Source of the DNA: Auanema rhodensis
Taxonomy: Eukaryota > Nematoda > Chromadorea > Rhabditida > Rhabditidae
Direction of reading: 5' to 3'
Length of the DNA stretch: 64,000 nt
Assembly (NCBI GenBank): GCA_964057225.1
Contig: OZ059899.1
Location: forward strand, 11,656,001-11,720,000
Shown here: one piece after another, positions 11,201-24,473 of the stretch
Layout of the letters: each line of letters begins with the position of its first letter
Position numbering within the stretch: the first letter of the stretch is position 1
Program-made: the position numbers and the translations under genes
The notes under the pieces: generated by a model
What the model was told of the DNA's origin: nothing
Seen by the model: only the letters and a program-made list of their open reading frames with translations
Database searches by the model: none

Positions 11201-13652
11201 TTCCTGGATTCTTCTGCGAATGTCGAAATGACTTCTTGAAAGGAATGCGCTGTCAGGGAACTACAAGATCATTTAGTGGATCTGGTTTTGCTTGGTACAA
11301 GCCTATGCCTGCTTGTACCAGCCTGAATATTTCCTTGAGCTTCATGACAACTCAGGCGAACGGTCTCATATTCTATAATGGACCCATGGATACCAAGACA
11401 AATGAGCTTCAAATTGAGTATCGTGATTACATTATCATCCAATTGAAGAATGGAAGAGTGAACGTTGAAGTATGTTTGTTATCTTTATTCAAAATGTTAA
11501 ATGCAATTGTTTCAGATATCTATGAATGGTATGGTTCCAGTTGACCTCGAAGTTGCATCAAGCAATGGATTGAATGATGGAAAATGGCATACTCTATTGG
11601 TCACTCAGAACGGAAAGGTACTTCCTTTTACGAGCTATTTTGTAATCTTTCCATGCAAATTAACGTACTGATTTTGCTTTGAGTACATAAGTGCACTTTG
11701 AGTCAATTTACTCGTTACTTCATAGTTTAGTAGACTTAGTGTGTATCCCTTAATTGGCTGATTCTTGTTTGCATATCGTTCAATATGTCTTTACATTAGC
11801 ATAATTACTGGCTTTCCCCTCTCTCTCAATATGAAGAAACTTGCTAATTTAAGAAATGATGTCTCCTAATTAAGAGACTTTAGTACAATAATAGAACATA
11901 TTACATTTATCTATTTTAGCATATCACACTTGTCATCGATGATTGTCGCGACTTCAACGCAAGTACTGGAGAAACCATCTGCCGACACTCTGTTTCCACA
12001 CCAGATGACGACGAGCGTCTCAATATCGTTGCTCCAGTTCAGATTGGAGGATTGGATCCACTTTCTACGGGACAACAATATCCTGCTACTGTTCCTCGCA
12101 CTGGTCTTACTGGGTGTATTCGAAACCTTTATGTAAATGGCGATCAATATGACTTAGCAACTCCAGCTTATGAAAAGAATTCTGAAACAGGATGTAAATT
12201 ATGGGGTAGTGCTTGTGATAGCAACTCTGTCGATACTGTTTCATATTGTGTTCATGGAGATTGTTATGCCAATGCTCCTGGAGAATCACCACCGGTTCCT
12301 AAATGCATTTGTGACCCCGGATGGGGAGGCCTCAGATGTGATCAGCGTATTCAATGGGTGCAGTTCCATGGCGGCTCTATACAATATGAACCCAAAATTG
12401 CATTCTCTAGTCAAGTGAATGACATCGAGCTTCTTTTCATTCCCGGCCGTGTGTCATCATCTGCAGGAACTACTTATGGAACAGATGACCAGAATTACGT
12501 CTCAACATCCTTGGATGTCATCAATGACGTTTTAACACCAAGTGCTAAATTCAATGTTGGATCGCCGACAGCCCAGATTCTACGGGTTCCAGGCATTAAT
12601 TTGAAGGAAAATGGCTCTTACTGGATGCAAATGACTCGTAATCCTACAAGGTAAGTACAGTTGATCTACAATGTATCGATAATTATCTTTATTTCTTTTC
12701 AGAGCTTCGCTTTCTATTGATGGAGCTTATCATAATACAATGTATTTTGATCAGATTTCACCAAGAAATCAAATGAATACTAACCAAATCGTACTCGGAA
12801 GTCAAGATGGCAAAGTTTTCCGTGGTTGTGTAGGAACCTATAGATGGGAACATCAAGATCTCCCTCTTCACAAACCTGTTTCACAAGCCGTTGAAGACAC
12901 TGGCATTGTTTCAATCGTCCAGGCGACTGGTGTTGCCGATGGCTGCTCACTCAGAATCACTTGCGCTGATCTACCATCTGGCTTCTGTAGTGGAGCTTTC
13001 GTATGTGTGGATTTCTGGAAAGGACCCTTCTGTACTTGCGCTGACGGAGCCAACGCTATATTAGGCGATGACGGACAAGTCGTTGGATGTGGAGAAACTC
13101 TTGCTGTTGCTAAGTTGGGAATCAGCAGTCCTGCTATTATCCTTATTCTTGTATCTTTGGCTCTTCTAATAAGTGAGTTTTACATTGAAATTAATTTTCA
13201 TAATTAATGTTTTTTAGTGCTTGTGCTTCTGATGGTTGTTTACACCAGAAGACAGCCAACTGTATTTGATGCTGTTAGGCCAGAAGAAGGTCATAACGGT
13301 AACATGAGACCCTACGACTATGAAGGCGGCGGAGAAGCTGACAATAACGCATATTCCATTGATAACTTGAGAAAGCCTGTTATGCCCCCAGATGGAAACG
13401 GACTAGGTCCCGTGGCTCCTCCAGTATACGGAAGACCAGTTGGTATGTATTTTTATATCCAGATCTTTTAAAGTAAAATTTCTTGCAGATGATCGCCTTA
13501 ACTCACAAATCAATGATCTCGAGGGTGATCAGAATCATGCTCCATACGATGAATTAAGAATATATGATGATGAAAAAGACAATATTTCTGTCGTTACATT
13601 GGAAAGTTTGGAAAGTGCCTCAGGTGCTGCCGCTAACACCAAGTATTGTTAA
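7988..13652 (+). CDS. hmr-1: Classical cadherin HMR-1 (two isoforms; long isoform enters from outside the window)
   Basis: Adhesion receptor of the cadherin-catenin junction in the plasma membrane. Short-isoform exons: 8223-8503, 8605-8738, 8783-8942, 8987-9066, 9176-9252, 9298-9378, 10264-10581, 10629-10787, 10831-11469, 11516-11617, 11920-12650, 12703-13172, 13218-13442, 13489-13652. They sum to 1206 residues, close to the roughly 1220 I recall for C. elegans HMR-1A. Visible in order: signal peptide (1-31, ending PSPVLA), cadherin repeats with DVNDNGPEP and DRDTG calcium motifs, a Cys-rich EGF module near 527-575, a laminin-G domain, a second EGF ([12 protein letters not shown]), a second laminin-G, a membrane segment near 1060-1085, and a cytoplasmic tail of about 120 residues. 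The tail ends in an acidic, Tyr-containing region ([12 protein letters not shown]) matching the beta-catenin-binding end of HMR-1. The long isoform replaces the first exon with 7988-8244. Confidence 0.95.
8223..8503 (+). CDS. hmr-1: Short-isoform (HMR-1A type) first exon with signal peptide
   Basis: ATG at 8223 opens a secretion signal: a K/R-containing n-region, a hydrophobic core ([14 protein letters not shown]) and PSPVLA before a likely cleavage site. About 60 residues of mature sequence follow. The exon ends in phase 2 before gtaagt at 8504 and joins the same shared exon at 8605 as the long isoform. Its first 22 bases overlap the end of the long-isoform exon in another frame. Start choice: 8223 gives a normal 31-residue signal. 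The same frame is also open from an ATG at 7992. The ATG at 8277 would leave only a 13-residue signal. Confidence 0.85.
9379..10263. other. Enlarged intron (885 nt) in the cadherin gene
   Basis: Neighbouring introns are about 45-110 nt. This one holds a GC-richer block at about 9740-9970 (gggcagagtggggccgcg and following) in an otherwise AT-rich intron, which suggests an old insertion. I recognise no gene or element in it. Confidence 0.5.
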
Positions 13653-14680
13653 TTTGTTGAAAGTCTTGAAACCAACGTTGCATAACATTGATCACTCCAC
13701 TAGTAGATGATCTCTTTTCCATCATGTTATGCTATTCGTGTCATATTTTCTTAATTTGTCCTACTGGTTTTCCCTTTTTATCATAAGTAAAAGTAGCATT
13801 TAAATCAAATTGCAATTATTAGCTACCTTTCTTTGTGGAATCTTGTTTAATTGTGCTGGATAGGCTATTTTATCTCGGTGAACGCATTCAGATTTTTATT
13901 CCACATTTATACTTAAACGGTTTGCTCAGAGTATCCCTTTTCTCTTGGTTTTATCTTTCAGTTTCTGAACTAACCGTGAATTGTAAATGTTCTAATGTTG
14001 CGGGTCCTACAACAAGTTTTATTTATAATTGTTATTTATAATTATTCATTTCCAATCTAAGAATGTGCTCATTTATCTTTTCTTTCTTTCATTCATACAA
14101 CATTATCACTATTCAGGACTTTTCTTAGAGAGTGTTTTACATGCCTTGGTGTCCACATACTTTGATGTTGGCATTTGTATTGCAAATAACCTTAATCTAT
14201 TTTATGAATTAATTCTGAATCAGAAATAAAACTAATTTTAATTAGTATATATGTATATTAACAATGAATGCTTCAATGATGCAACAGCTATAGCCGCAAG
14301 CAGTAATACTATAGTATAGAGTATGTGCTCTTTCACATTTCTAAGTACTCCAAGCTCTCATTGAATTTAATGAAATTAACTTGTGTGGTTGGCCAGTTCT
14401 TTAGCAATTGAATCTGATCGCTAGTAATGGGTATTGCTGCTGTCTTCAACAATGTTTCCTGTTGGACGGCCGTGAGAAAAGGATGAATTAATAGCCCAGC
14501 GGGAGTTGTTTCGGCTCAACGAAAGCGAATGACTACTATTAACATTCTGAGACTAGATCTATAGTTTATGCAGCTTAATTTTAAAATGGAGTCAGCGCCT
14601 AATATTTTTTGTCCAACTCCTTTAAGGGACCGATCTGAAAAGACTGGTGCTCTTACTCTGACACTAACGGCCTCCTACAT

Positions 14681-14785
14681 GCTCAAGTGTTCTTGATCGC
14701 AGTCCTTTCATCGTGTTGGTTGAGCACTAGCCTCAGTTCACCCTCTTATACAGTTCAAAACCCTTACGACCAAGAACACTTGAGC
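14681..14785. repeat. 19-bp inverted repeat with 67-nt loop
   Basis: Left arm 14681-14699 (GCTCAAGTGTTCTTGATCG) is the reverse complement of 14767-14785 with one mismatch. Pairing does not extend beyond the arms. It could be a stem-loop in a long cadherin 3' transcript, the termini of a tiny insertion, or chance. Confidence 0.7.
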
Positions 14786-15653
14786 TCGTGCCTGATTTGC
14801 TGTCAGATTAGAACGCAACTCTCTATTGTTATGTCCTTTATAATCCCAACAACCTCAACAACATTTTTCCATAAACAACTCGTACTATTTGAAAAACTCG
14901 TCATCGTTGATGACATTTTGGTATTTGAATGCTTCCAATTCCATTCGTCAGATCTACAATTGCAAATTCAAATGTTTCTACTAATATAGGCGGCATATTC
15001 ACCTGTCCATTACAGTCTGTGGTGGTCGTTTTTCCAAAAATGATTCTATTATTACTCTGATCCTTGGCTCAAATTGCTAGATCTGCAATTTAATGCTGTC
15101 GGAATTATAAATGAGGGGGATGACTCGATCACAACACCTGGCTGAAATGTGCCAAAGGTAGTCATTACTGTCATCTATCTTATAATTACCACTCATTCTA
15201 TCTCTCATAGTATAACTTGATGTTCTTTCTCAAATAAATACTAGTCCTTCATCTTAACTTGATTGGGGTATGCTATCGGATGCTCTTCCATGATATCGAA
15301 TAATACCTTTTCATATACGGATATATCATTATATATGATGAATTCAATAGGCTGATACATAACATCATCATAATTTCGTGATGATTTCCATAATTCTTTT
15401 TACGTATTTCGACGATTACCCTCTTGTTGTTTTTCAAATAAAAATTCTTCAAGGTGGACCGTTAGCATGCTAATGTATTGGCTAAATTTCACATGACATT
15501 GTATATCTTCACTGAAAAAGGCGAAAAAAAACTTTTTTTGCAGTGTGATGCATACCCATTTAGTAATACTGACACTAATGTTTTTCAACAATGGTCTAAT
15601 GCCGCAAAAACGTTCGACTTACGAACATGAAGGAACTTAGGAGGCCGCTCATG

Positions 15654-16070
15654 TTCCACCCCGCTGTCTTCATGATTCAAGGTCGATCATTTACGTAGAT
15701 TTGCATAGATATGACTCATCGTGTCTGACGAAATGACGGCGATCTCAGGGACCTTTTTCGCTATTGACGTACATGACATCTGAAATCTGAAAAGCCATAG
15801 TAACCTCAGGGGTGAGTTATTGGGATTATGAACCTTTGAATAATATTTTTGGGATTATATAAAGCTTGGAATTTTCATTTTTCATTTAACTATATGATAT
15901 AGTTAGAAAGGGAATTGTATTCTCAAATGATCTCTATTGATTTGAAAATTGAAGAGAAACGAAAAGAAAACATTACATGTAAGCATATTTGGTCTGACTA
16001 AATGTATTTTAGTGAGAATGCGACTAGTAGTTTGCGAGGTAAATGGATGACCAAACGAAGTTGTGCTTCG
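15654..16070 (+). repeat. 417-bp direct duplication, copy 1
   Basis: Identical base for base to 17509-17925 except A/G at 15797 versus 17652. It contains the palindrome TAACTATATGATATAGTTA at 15887-15905. It has no open frame of note. The inner flank begins tacTGG. No clear target-site duplication or polypurine tract was seen. Confidence 0.95.
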
Positions 16071-17508
16071 TACTGGCCATTGACGAGAAAAGGGACTTGG
16101 GTAAGCTGTTCTATTCGCAGATGATTGCTTCGCTAGCCTTTGGGCTTTCTCAAGTGAGCATTGCGTCGATTATGTGAAAGCACTTGGGGATAGGGGCACA
16201 TTTATCCTGGTTAAAACTTGAGCATTTAAAAATCAGTACAGGGATACTACGCCTTATAAGGTACTACTAGTGAATATAATGAAAGACAATAGTTAGTCAA
16301 GCTCATAATTCAATCAAATAGAACTTGCAACTCTTTCTTTTGAGGCGGAAAACACAAAAACTTAAATTTTTCTGGTCAGCGCCATTTTCATGATTACACA
16401 TTTAGCTTATCGCTGTTTGAAACATGTTATCAGTATAGTAACATATTCTCCTCCAAACTATTTAAAAGCTGCTTGAGTAACGTAAAGTAAATGGGGACAT
16501 GATCGTCTTCATAGACATAAAATGAGGTTTGCTGCATTCGCAGCAGGAATGACCTCATTTCTTTGGGTTCAGGTTATTATTGCCTGAAGATCTAAAGATC
16601 AATAACATCTTCTAGATAGCATTCTAAAGATCTTAAAGATCTTGTACTCGAACGATTTTACTTACTCGATACGTAGGCATTAACCTATAACATGCATACA
16701 TTCAGGTAAAAACAACAATCTAGCGGAATATGAAATTGCAAATTGGTTAGGGAACTATGATGCATAAATAGAAATAAAAAGTAATTTCTATAGTAATTCT
16801 GAATTGCATTAAAGGACTGCAGCGTCTACCTTTTCTGGGGGCAAGCTCTGGCAACACAGCATATATTTCGAGAATTTTCTTGAGCATGTTACGAAAATTT
16901 GAGAATATGTGATTGTTCCTTCAAAGCTGTTTAGGAATTTTCTTTGAATCTGCTATCATATGTGCAGCTCTTCACAGTTCATTTACGAACCACGCTATTA
17001 TCTACATCATAGTTTCATTGTCTTTATGTGTTAGTCTTAGAACGAACAACTTTAAGACATAGTGGATTTCCATTTATGCATATTGTTTATAATTCATATT
17101 GTTTGTTAGGCAAAGATGTAACATCTGTCATTGTATGTTGAGGAAAAGACACTATATTAGTATGAGGGAGACGATGGAAGATGTACTTTTACGTAACAAC
17201 CTTGATTAACCAGCTGCTAAATGTGTTCTTTTGATTTGGCATGAAGAAGAAGAAGAAGGGGAGAAAATGAGGCTTGAGCGTGACATCATCATCTCTTGTT
17301 CTCATGCTCTAATCATCTCCGTTATCCTTTAATTGTCATCTGTATTGAGTTCTCGTATTATATGAGGCTTTTAAAATTATTTCAATGGCACTTATTCATT
17401 CTTTTCGAATTTTGAGTTTTCCAACTTCTTTATCCTATCACATTTTATTTTAGATGAGGCTGTTTAAATATTCATTTTCACAAAACCTGTTTCTTGTGCC
17501 TGTAGGTA

Positions 17509-17925
17509 TTCCACCCCGCTGTCTTCATGATTCAAGGTCGATCATTTACGTAGATTTGCATAGATATGACTCATCGTGTCTGACGAAATGACGGCGATCT
17601 CAGGGACCTTTTTCGCTATTGACGTACATGACATCTGAAATCTGAAAAGCCGTAGTAACCTCAGGGGTGAGTTATTGGGATTATGAACCTTTGAATAATA
17701 TTTTTGGGATTATATAAAGCTTGGAATTTTCATTTTTCATTTAACTATATGATATAGTTAGAAAGGGAATTGTATTCTCAAATGATCTCTATTGATTTGA
17801 AAATTGAAGAGAAACGAAAAGAAAACATTACATGTAAGCATATTTGGTCTGACTAAATGTATTTTAGTGAGAATGCGACTAGTAGTTTGCGAGGTAAATG
17901 GATGACCAAACGAAGTTGTGCTTCG
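17509..17925 (+). repeat. 417-bp direct duplication, copy 2
   Basis: Second copy, offset exactly 1855 bases from the first, with a single substitution. About 1.44 kb of unrelated sequence lies between them. It is either a recent segmental copy or the pair of terminal repeats of a small retroelement without coding capacity. Confidence 0.95.
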
Positions 17926-18482
17926 GACACGTGTGGTGAACGACACATTAATTTAATTTTTGGGATGTCCAAGCTCCAAAGAATTCGCGCATTTTCTATT
18001 CCATGAGGCTGAATTACATGAAATGCAACTTGTTTCAAATACATACTGGAAGGAACAGATGAAATTTTGCAATTTTCAAACATATCAAGGGATAAATATA
18101 ATTTTGGCAATAAGCTCTTCAAAGCTTTTATGAGGTTGTCTATTCGCTATGAAGGTTTAAGGATCATGTAGTTATAACTTATCCTGAGTACTATATCGCC
18201 AAATTAAGAGTTGAAACATGTTACATCTTTCGATGAGCAACTTTAGATTACGTGCATCCTTCCCATCCCTTTATTTCAACTTCCTCTTCTTCGTTTCCCT
18301 GACCCTTTCTCACTCCAGCTTTTAAGCTTAAAGCTGTAGTTCTGTGAAAATGTCCTAATCTTCAGCATAGTTGGCGAGGCTTTTCGATCATTCTTCATCG
18401 TTCTTTGTTCTCAAATTTTTAGATTTATGTAAAAGAAAATATTATAGAATTAAGTCTTTGTGCTTAGTTCACATCTTCAAGT

Positions 18483-18486
<4 letters not shown>

Positions 18487-18529
<43 letters not shown>
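18487..18529. repeat. (AT)n microsatellite
   Basis: Uninterrupted AT dinucleotides over about 43 bases. Confidence 0.95.
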
Positions 18530-18531
<2 letters not shown>

Positions 18532-19271
18532 TAATAGTATAAGGGATATTCAATATATAATTAAAAACTTTTTAATTATTGAATTTTCTGTGTTGCTAAA
18601 TCCTTATTATAAGCAACACACACACACATATACACAAGCAAATCTCACAGATCTTTACTTTCTGCTTCATCAAGCAGCAATATTAAAGGTTTGTTCATTC
18701 TTTATTTGAACTGAGCATCAGATAATATACCTTGTTTAAGAAGATTCATCATAGATAATTATTATATTTATATGATAAAATAAGTGAAAATTAGAAATTA
18801 TTAGAAATTTTCATCAAAATAGTACTTAACCATATTATATAAATATAAATATAATAAATAATAAATAAAAATAATGTATTCTATAATACTTAAGACAATT
18901 TGAATATTTATTGTTTATTTACGAAAAATTTGAAGAAAAACAACCGATTTGTATGTCTGATCTGTATGCAATTAAGTAAGTATTACTATTCACGTGGAAA
19001 TGACGTGAACATGTTTTCTTTTTTCAGTTGTTGTTGTTGTTGTTGTAAAAAAACAAGTTTGAAATAAGTATTAAGATCCATTCATTCGATGAGGTTGAAT
19101 ATCAACTATGAAAATAGTTAAGAATAATATAGTTATTATAGAAAAGATAATGAATGAGATAGATGAAACAGTTTTAAATTTTCAGAAATTAAAAAATGAT
19201 ATGAAGAATCAACACAAAAATATAATAAATTAAAGAAAATATAATAAAATCTAATAATTATATGGAAATGG

Positions 19272-21356
19272 TTAATGAATGCACCCGTCATCCAGCTCAA
19301 AGTGATCTCGTTCATGATAGTGAATATTGAATGATTCTCCTTCAGTAGATGTATAGATGGATTCAGCATTCTGACATTCTAAACCAGGAGAATCGGGAAA
19401 CTAAAATAATTTTAATTAATATGATATAGTTAAAGAATATAATATACATAACAACGTTCAGGACCAGGACATTTCATTTTGTAATGTAATCCTTGATTAT
19501 GTAATGAATAAAAAGTTTCTTCATAACAATCAGCAATAAGTTGTGAATAGAAGAAAGATGATGGTAATTCTTCCAGTATATTCAAGCCTGCTGTCAAGTT
19601 TTTGAATCTATAAGCCAAGTTTTAAGACAAGCATTACTAATCAGTATGATTATACCTTATAAATTCTTTTTGCATTTCATTACCATCATCTTTAGAAAAG
19701 AGATATTGTGGATTATATCGATAGCCACTATATGGATCATATATTGGAGGCTCATCAGTATGATATGATCTCATTGAATACATAGCTATTTTAATTTTCT
19801 TCAAATGAGTTATGGAATTAATATAAGTTGGTATCTTATAACTAAAAATATATTGATATTTCATATCATTATAAGCATTACAAACTTGAGCATAAGACCA
19901 TCATCAGGCCAATGAATCCAAGTATAATTGATGTTTTGAGGTTTTGTCACCATTTTACCTGTTTCTGTTTGATGGCTATATCGAATTGTCATTAACATAT
20001 GTGTCAAATCAAAGTCTGTCGAATATTTTTCTGCAAAAAAAAAGATTTTTTAATCCAAAATTTGAATTTTTTAAAACTTACGAGCTTGTAATTCAACATT
20101 TTCTTTTGTATAATGTATAAATGATGCATATGGAGCAGAATTAAATAATTTAGTAAACTCTTCCATATATGTTTGTCCCAAACGAGGTATAAGTACATCA
20201 TCAAGATCAACAAATGAAATGAAATTTGCTGATTCCTATTATTTTAAGTTTATAAGTTTGTTTTAAAAAAAATATAAAATGAAAAACCTTGTATTTGAGT
20301 AAACAATCTGTTTGTGCTCCAGCTTGATTTCGAAATTCAACATTAAGATTTGGATTGAACCTTCTTTCAGAAATAGTTGATAACTTGATGCGTAGCCATG
20401 GATCAATAGTCAAATATCCCTAAAATTATTGTGTAAAATTAAAAGTTTTTCAAAAGAATAATTGAAATAAACTTCTTTTTCATAAAGACGTAATAAATCA
20501 AATAATGGAGATATTATACTTCTTATATAAATATGTAAATGTGAACCATAACTATAATAAATAATATATAATATATAATAAATAGAATGTTTTAACTGAT
20601 GATATGTATGAATTGACATTAGAGCAAGTTGCCAATTTTCATTTGCAAATAATGGAGCAATACATGCAACAACATCATGTTTCTGTTGTATTGCTTGTTG
20701 AAAAGGAATCTAAAATATGATATTATTGTCTAATTTTTTCTTTTTCTTTCTTCTTTAAAATCAATAATTTTGTTTGATTATAAACGAACATTAACTCTTG
20801 ATGTTCCAAGATCAAGGGATAGATGAGTCAGATTTGGAAGAAGGACAACACTTGTAAAGATTGGAATCCAACGACATACTTTATGAGGAGGTATACTTAA
20901 TATATTAATTTTATATATAAATTATAATAAAATTTAAATTCAAAACCTATGTAATTCTCCTGCTTGTGTAACAGTTCCTGTTCCATTTTCTCCAATAATA
21001 TTTATTTTACCAATTGTTTCAACAAATTCAAAGTCAGCAGTAAGTAATAAAGCAATTGATCCATTACCAAGACTAAAAATAAAATAAAATTTATAATTAT
21101 AATTATAAATAAAATAAAATATTACCTATTAGATGTATTATAATAATATGCTGATACAAGATAAACTTCATATTTTTCAAATGAAACTAAATTAAATGTT
21201 TCTTTTGCTGCTTCATATTTTAAACTTAAAATATTATAAATATAATAATTATTAATTATAATTAAGTATAAACCTTATTGTTATAGCTGCTAATAGAAAT
21301 ACAGTAAGATAGCCTAATAATGGAATACATCTAACTAAAGTTGAATGAGGAAGCAT
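19272..21356 (-). CDS. Glycosyltransferase family 92 (DUF23) type II membrane protein
   Basis: Predicted Golgi glycosyltransferase of 518 residues. C. elegans has a greatly expanded GT92 family, with GALT-1 adding galactose to fucose on N-glycans. Exons in order of translation: 21356-21274, 21224-21126, 21072-20947, 20895-20790, 20709-20473, 20419-20288, 20235-20082, 20030-19886, 19841-19656, 19607-19448, 19400-19272. A short cytoplasmic N-terminus is followed by a signal anchor at about residues 11-29. The core shows VVACIAPLFANENW, then FVDLDDVLIPRL near 268-279, whose DLDD is the metal/nucleotide-sugar motif of the family. A C-terminal HxxW-like segment (YTWIHWPDD) and a late Cys cluster (KCPGPERC) follow. 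The start follows no other in-frame ATG and gives a good membrane anchor. The substrate is not inferable. Confidence 0.9.
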
Positions 21357-22350
21357 CGGATCTATCAGTTTAAATTAGATAAATATTGGAAACATTCCAA
21401 TATTATACTATATTTATATAATAATATTATTGATTGATTTCGTCTTTTAATTTATATATTTCTATAATAATTTAAGGAATTACAATTATTTTTATTAAGA
21501 TATACATATTTAGAATTAAAATATTTATTTTTATTTAAAAAAAAAAGAAAAAAAAACAGAAAATTTCAAAGGAAATTTTTGTAAAAATAGAATAGAATAA
21601 GATTTTAAATTGATGACGTATGTATTGAATTTGAATAAGAAAATGAAATTTAGATCCAAACTGTGTCATCCTTAGATAATGATCTTCCGAAACTCAACGT
21701 TTACCCAATATAAATTTGAAATTAATCTATTTAATTCTTTATTTTTACTTATAAAAACCAAAATTATAAATTACAAAGATTATTATAATCAAATATATAT
21801 TATTATAATTATAATTATTATAAATATTTATATATATTTGATGAAAACTCGATTGATTTTGTAATTTTTATGTTTTAAAGAATTCACGATATCTTATTAA
21901 AATCTAAAAGATTTCTTCATTTCACATAAGAAACACTTCTTATTTCAAAAGAAAAAAAAAGGAATGAGAATATATTTCATTAATATTATTTGAATTATTT
22001 GAATTTTATTTTGAATTTTTTAATAATTTTCACATAAAAATACGTGAGTTACATCAACTACATACATACATGAACATGCTTAATCCGTTGAACTTTGTAG
22101 AAATTATTATTTTTTTTCAAAAATGCACATTTAGAATTATTAATTATAACAAAAATGATAAAAAAATGTAAATTTTCATCAAAATCTAGACATGCAACAA
22201 GAAAAAAACACTTGACAAAATAAATTATCACAAAAATGGAGAAAAAGAAAAGAAAAATAATTGATATTAATGGGATGTTTTTTGAAAAAATAGGAAAATT
22301 CGTTAATATTGACTGAAAATGAATAAGAGAGATGTGTGTAAGTGACTAGC
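21357..22350. other. AT-rich intergenic region between glycosyltransferase start and forkhead stop
   Basis: Both neighbours are on the minus strand, so this holds the glycosyltransferase 5' region and the forkhead 3' region. It is very AT-rich with TAT/AAT runs. I see no gene and no clear regulatory site. Confidence 0.6.
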
Positions 22351-23261
22351 TTAATGCGAATACATTGGATCTTGAGGAGGAACTGATGAAGCATAGTTAA
22401 GCTCTGTTGCTGCTGCTGGATGCTGCCAATCGTCGTATCCATTATGCATAACGGTCATTGAGGTTGAATTAGTATCTGGTTGATATACATATCCTACAGG
22501 CATATTCTTAAATAGTTAGAATGTATGAATGAATGTTTGTATTTGAACAGTTTCTTACTTCATTAGCTCCATAACCATACCAAGCTTCATAGGATGTGGC
22601 AGATGAGACAGCAGATGGATTCCAAACAGCCGTTGAAGCCAATGTAGGACACGAGAGATAGCCGTTACCGTATGGTACGGTCATCGATAATCCCATAGAT
22701 GGTGATGTTAATGCTACTACAAACAGTTGTTGAAGTTTTCTTTAAAAAACTGAACGAAAATCACTAACCATTAACTGAAGATTGAGGATCTAAGTGAGTC
22801 TTGTCAACACCGTAATCGGTTGATGTTACAACAGCTGCCGTAGGAGTTGATGAATACTCAAACTGAAATAAGATTAATTGCTCAAACTGTCATTAGTGTT
22901 GAAATTTATTTGAACAAATAGTTTATTTAATGATTTGATTACAAGATTTATGATTTTGAGGTAATTCGTATTTCTTAACTATATCATATAATCTCAAAAT
23001 CTAACTAACTTATTCTTTTCTTTTAAAACTGAAGAACAAAACTTTTTTTTGAGCATTTTGAGTTCAATAACAGCTCAATAAGCGATGAAAGCTTTGTTTA
23101 TATAATAATACATCTCGTTGTCTCTCTATTTCAATCAACTCTGTATGAAAATCTCTAAACTTTTCATTCTCCTTTCTCTCTATCTCTCTCTCTCTTTTCT
23201 CTTTTTATCTGACCTCAACCAATTTCATTCTCTCTTTCTCTCTTAACCCTTTTTCACCCCA

Positions 23262-23323
<62 letters not shown>

Positions 23324-24431
23324 ATCTTTTAATCAATCTTTGTCGAAAGCGAACAACAACTAATTGACACCCGATATATGGCAATAAACAAGAAAAAAAG
23401 TTAAATGAAATGACACGACGAACTATCATTTAAATCAAAATAATTATATAATTATTTTATATATAACTATTACTATTTAATATAATAATAAATATAATAT
23501 ATACCTGATCATAACCATTAAAGGTTGGTCTCTTATTTCGAGCTTTATATCCTCGAGGTCTTCTTCGGAATGCTCCTTCATCATACAAAAATTCGCAATT
23601 ATCTGATATTGTCCATTTATGTCCTTTACGTCCTCTGTTAATATATGTATATTTATAGTTAATATAGTTAATATAATATACCTTTCACCAGCATCTTTTG
23701 GTAATTTAACAAAACATTCATTTAAAGATAAATTATGGCGTATACTATTTCTCCATCCAACATATTCTCCTCGGAAAAAATCGAAATTTTCTTGTAAATA
23801 TGTGTAAATTTCAGCCAAAGTTGCTTTACGATCAGGTCGTTTCTATATAAATATATTTATATTTATGTAAATATTTTAATATAATATTAATCTTACATGT
23901 ATAGCCATAGCTATTAATGCTATATAGCTATATGGAGGCTTTTCTTGACGTTTCACATTCCTTCGACGATTTTTCGTCGAAGTATTACTGGAGACAGTTG
24001 TTCGTGGAGATGATGACTGTAAACATAAACATTAACATATAAAGATAGCATAGTTAATATAATTAATATAAAAATGGAAAATAAGTAATTCATACCGGCT
24101 CATCATCCAATAAATCGTCTTGAGAATGTTGTTGATCTACTGTTCCTCCAAGAGCTCCAAGTGAATGAGCAAGAGAAGGATACTGTAGCTCACTGAAACT
24201 TCAACAACTTTTTAATAAAAATAGAAAAAGAAACTTAATAATATAAATTTAAATTAATATAAACAACATATGTAGTATGAATATAATAAAAATTAATTGA
24301 AATTATAATTATGAACATAAAATTCTTTAAAAATTGAAAGAATGAAATGTTGAGACTTGAAATAACATAGTTAAAAACTAAATTATATTATATAATTTTG
24401 AAAATATAATTAATTTTTTAAACACAAATAC

Positions 24432-24473
<42 letters not shown>

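Larger units (their letters stand above)
13653..19271. other. 5.6-kb intergenic region with repeats
   Basis: Between the cadherin stop and the 3' end of the opposite-strand glycosyltransferase. A possible cadherin poly(A) signal AATAAA lies at 14225-14230. The region contains a 19-bp inverted repeat near 14.7 kb, a 417-bp direct duplication (15654 and 17509), a pure AT tract at 18487-18529, and short GAA (17245), CA (18617) and TTG (19028) tracts. No open frame here has gene character. Confidence 0.7.

Noticed and set aside
14687-14989. 100-residue plus-strand frame downstream of the cadherin gene
   Set aside because: No homology, no splice partners, and it spans the hairpin repeat.
15654-17925. 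Full LTR retrotransposon between the 417-bp repeats
   Set aside because: No gag, protease or reverse transcriptase frame inside, no polypurine tract or clear target duplication.
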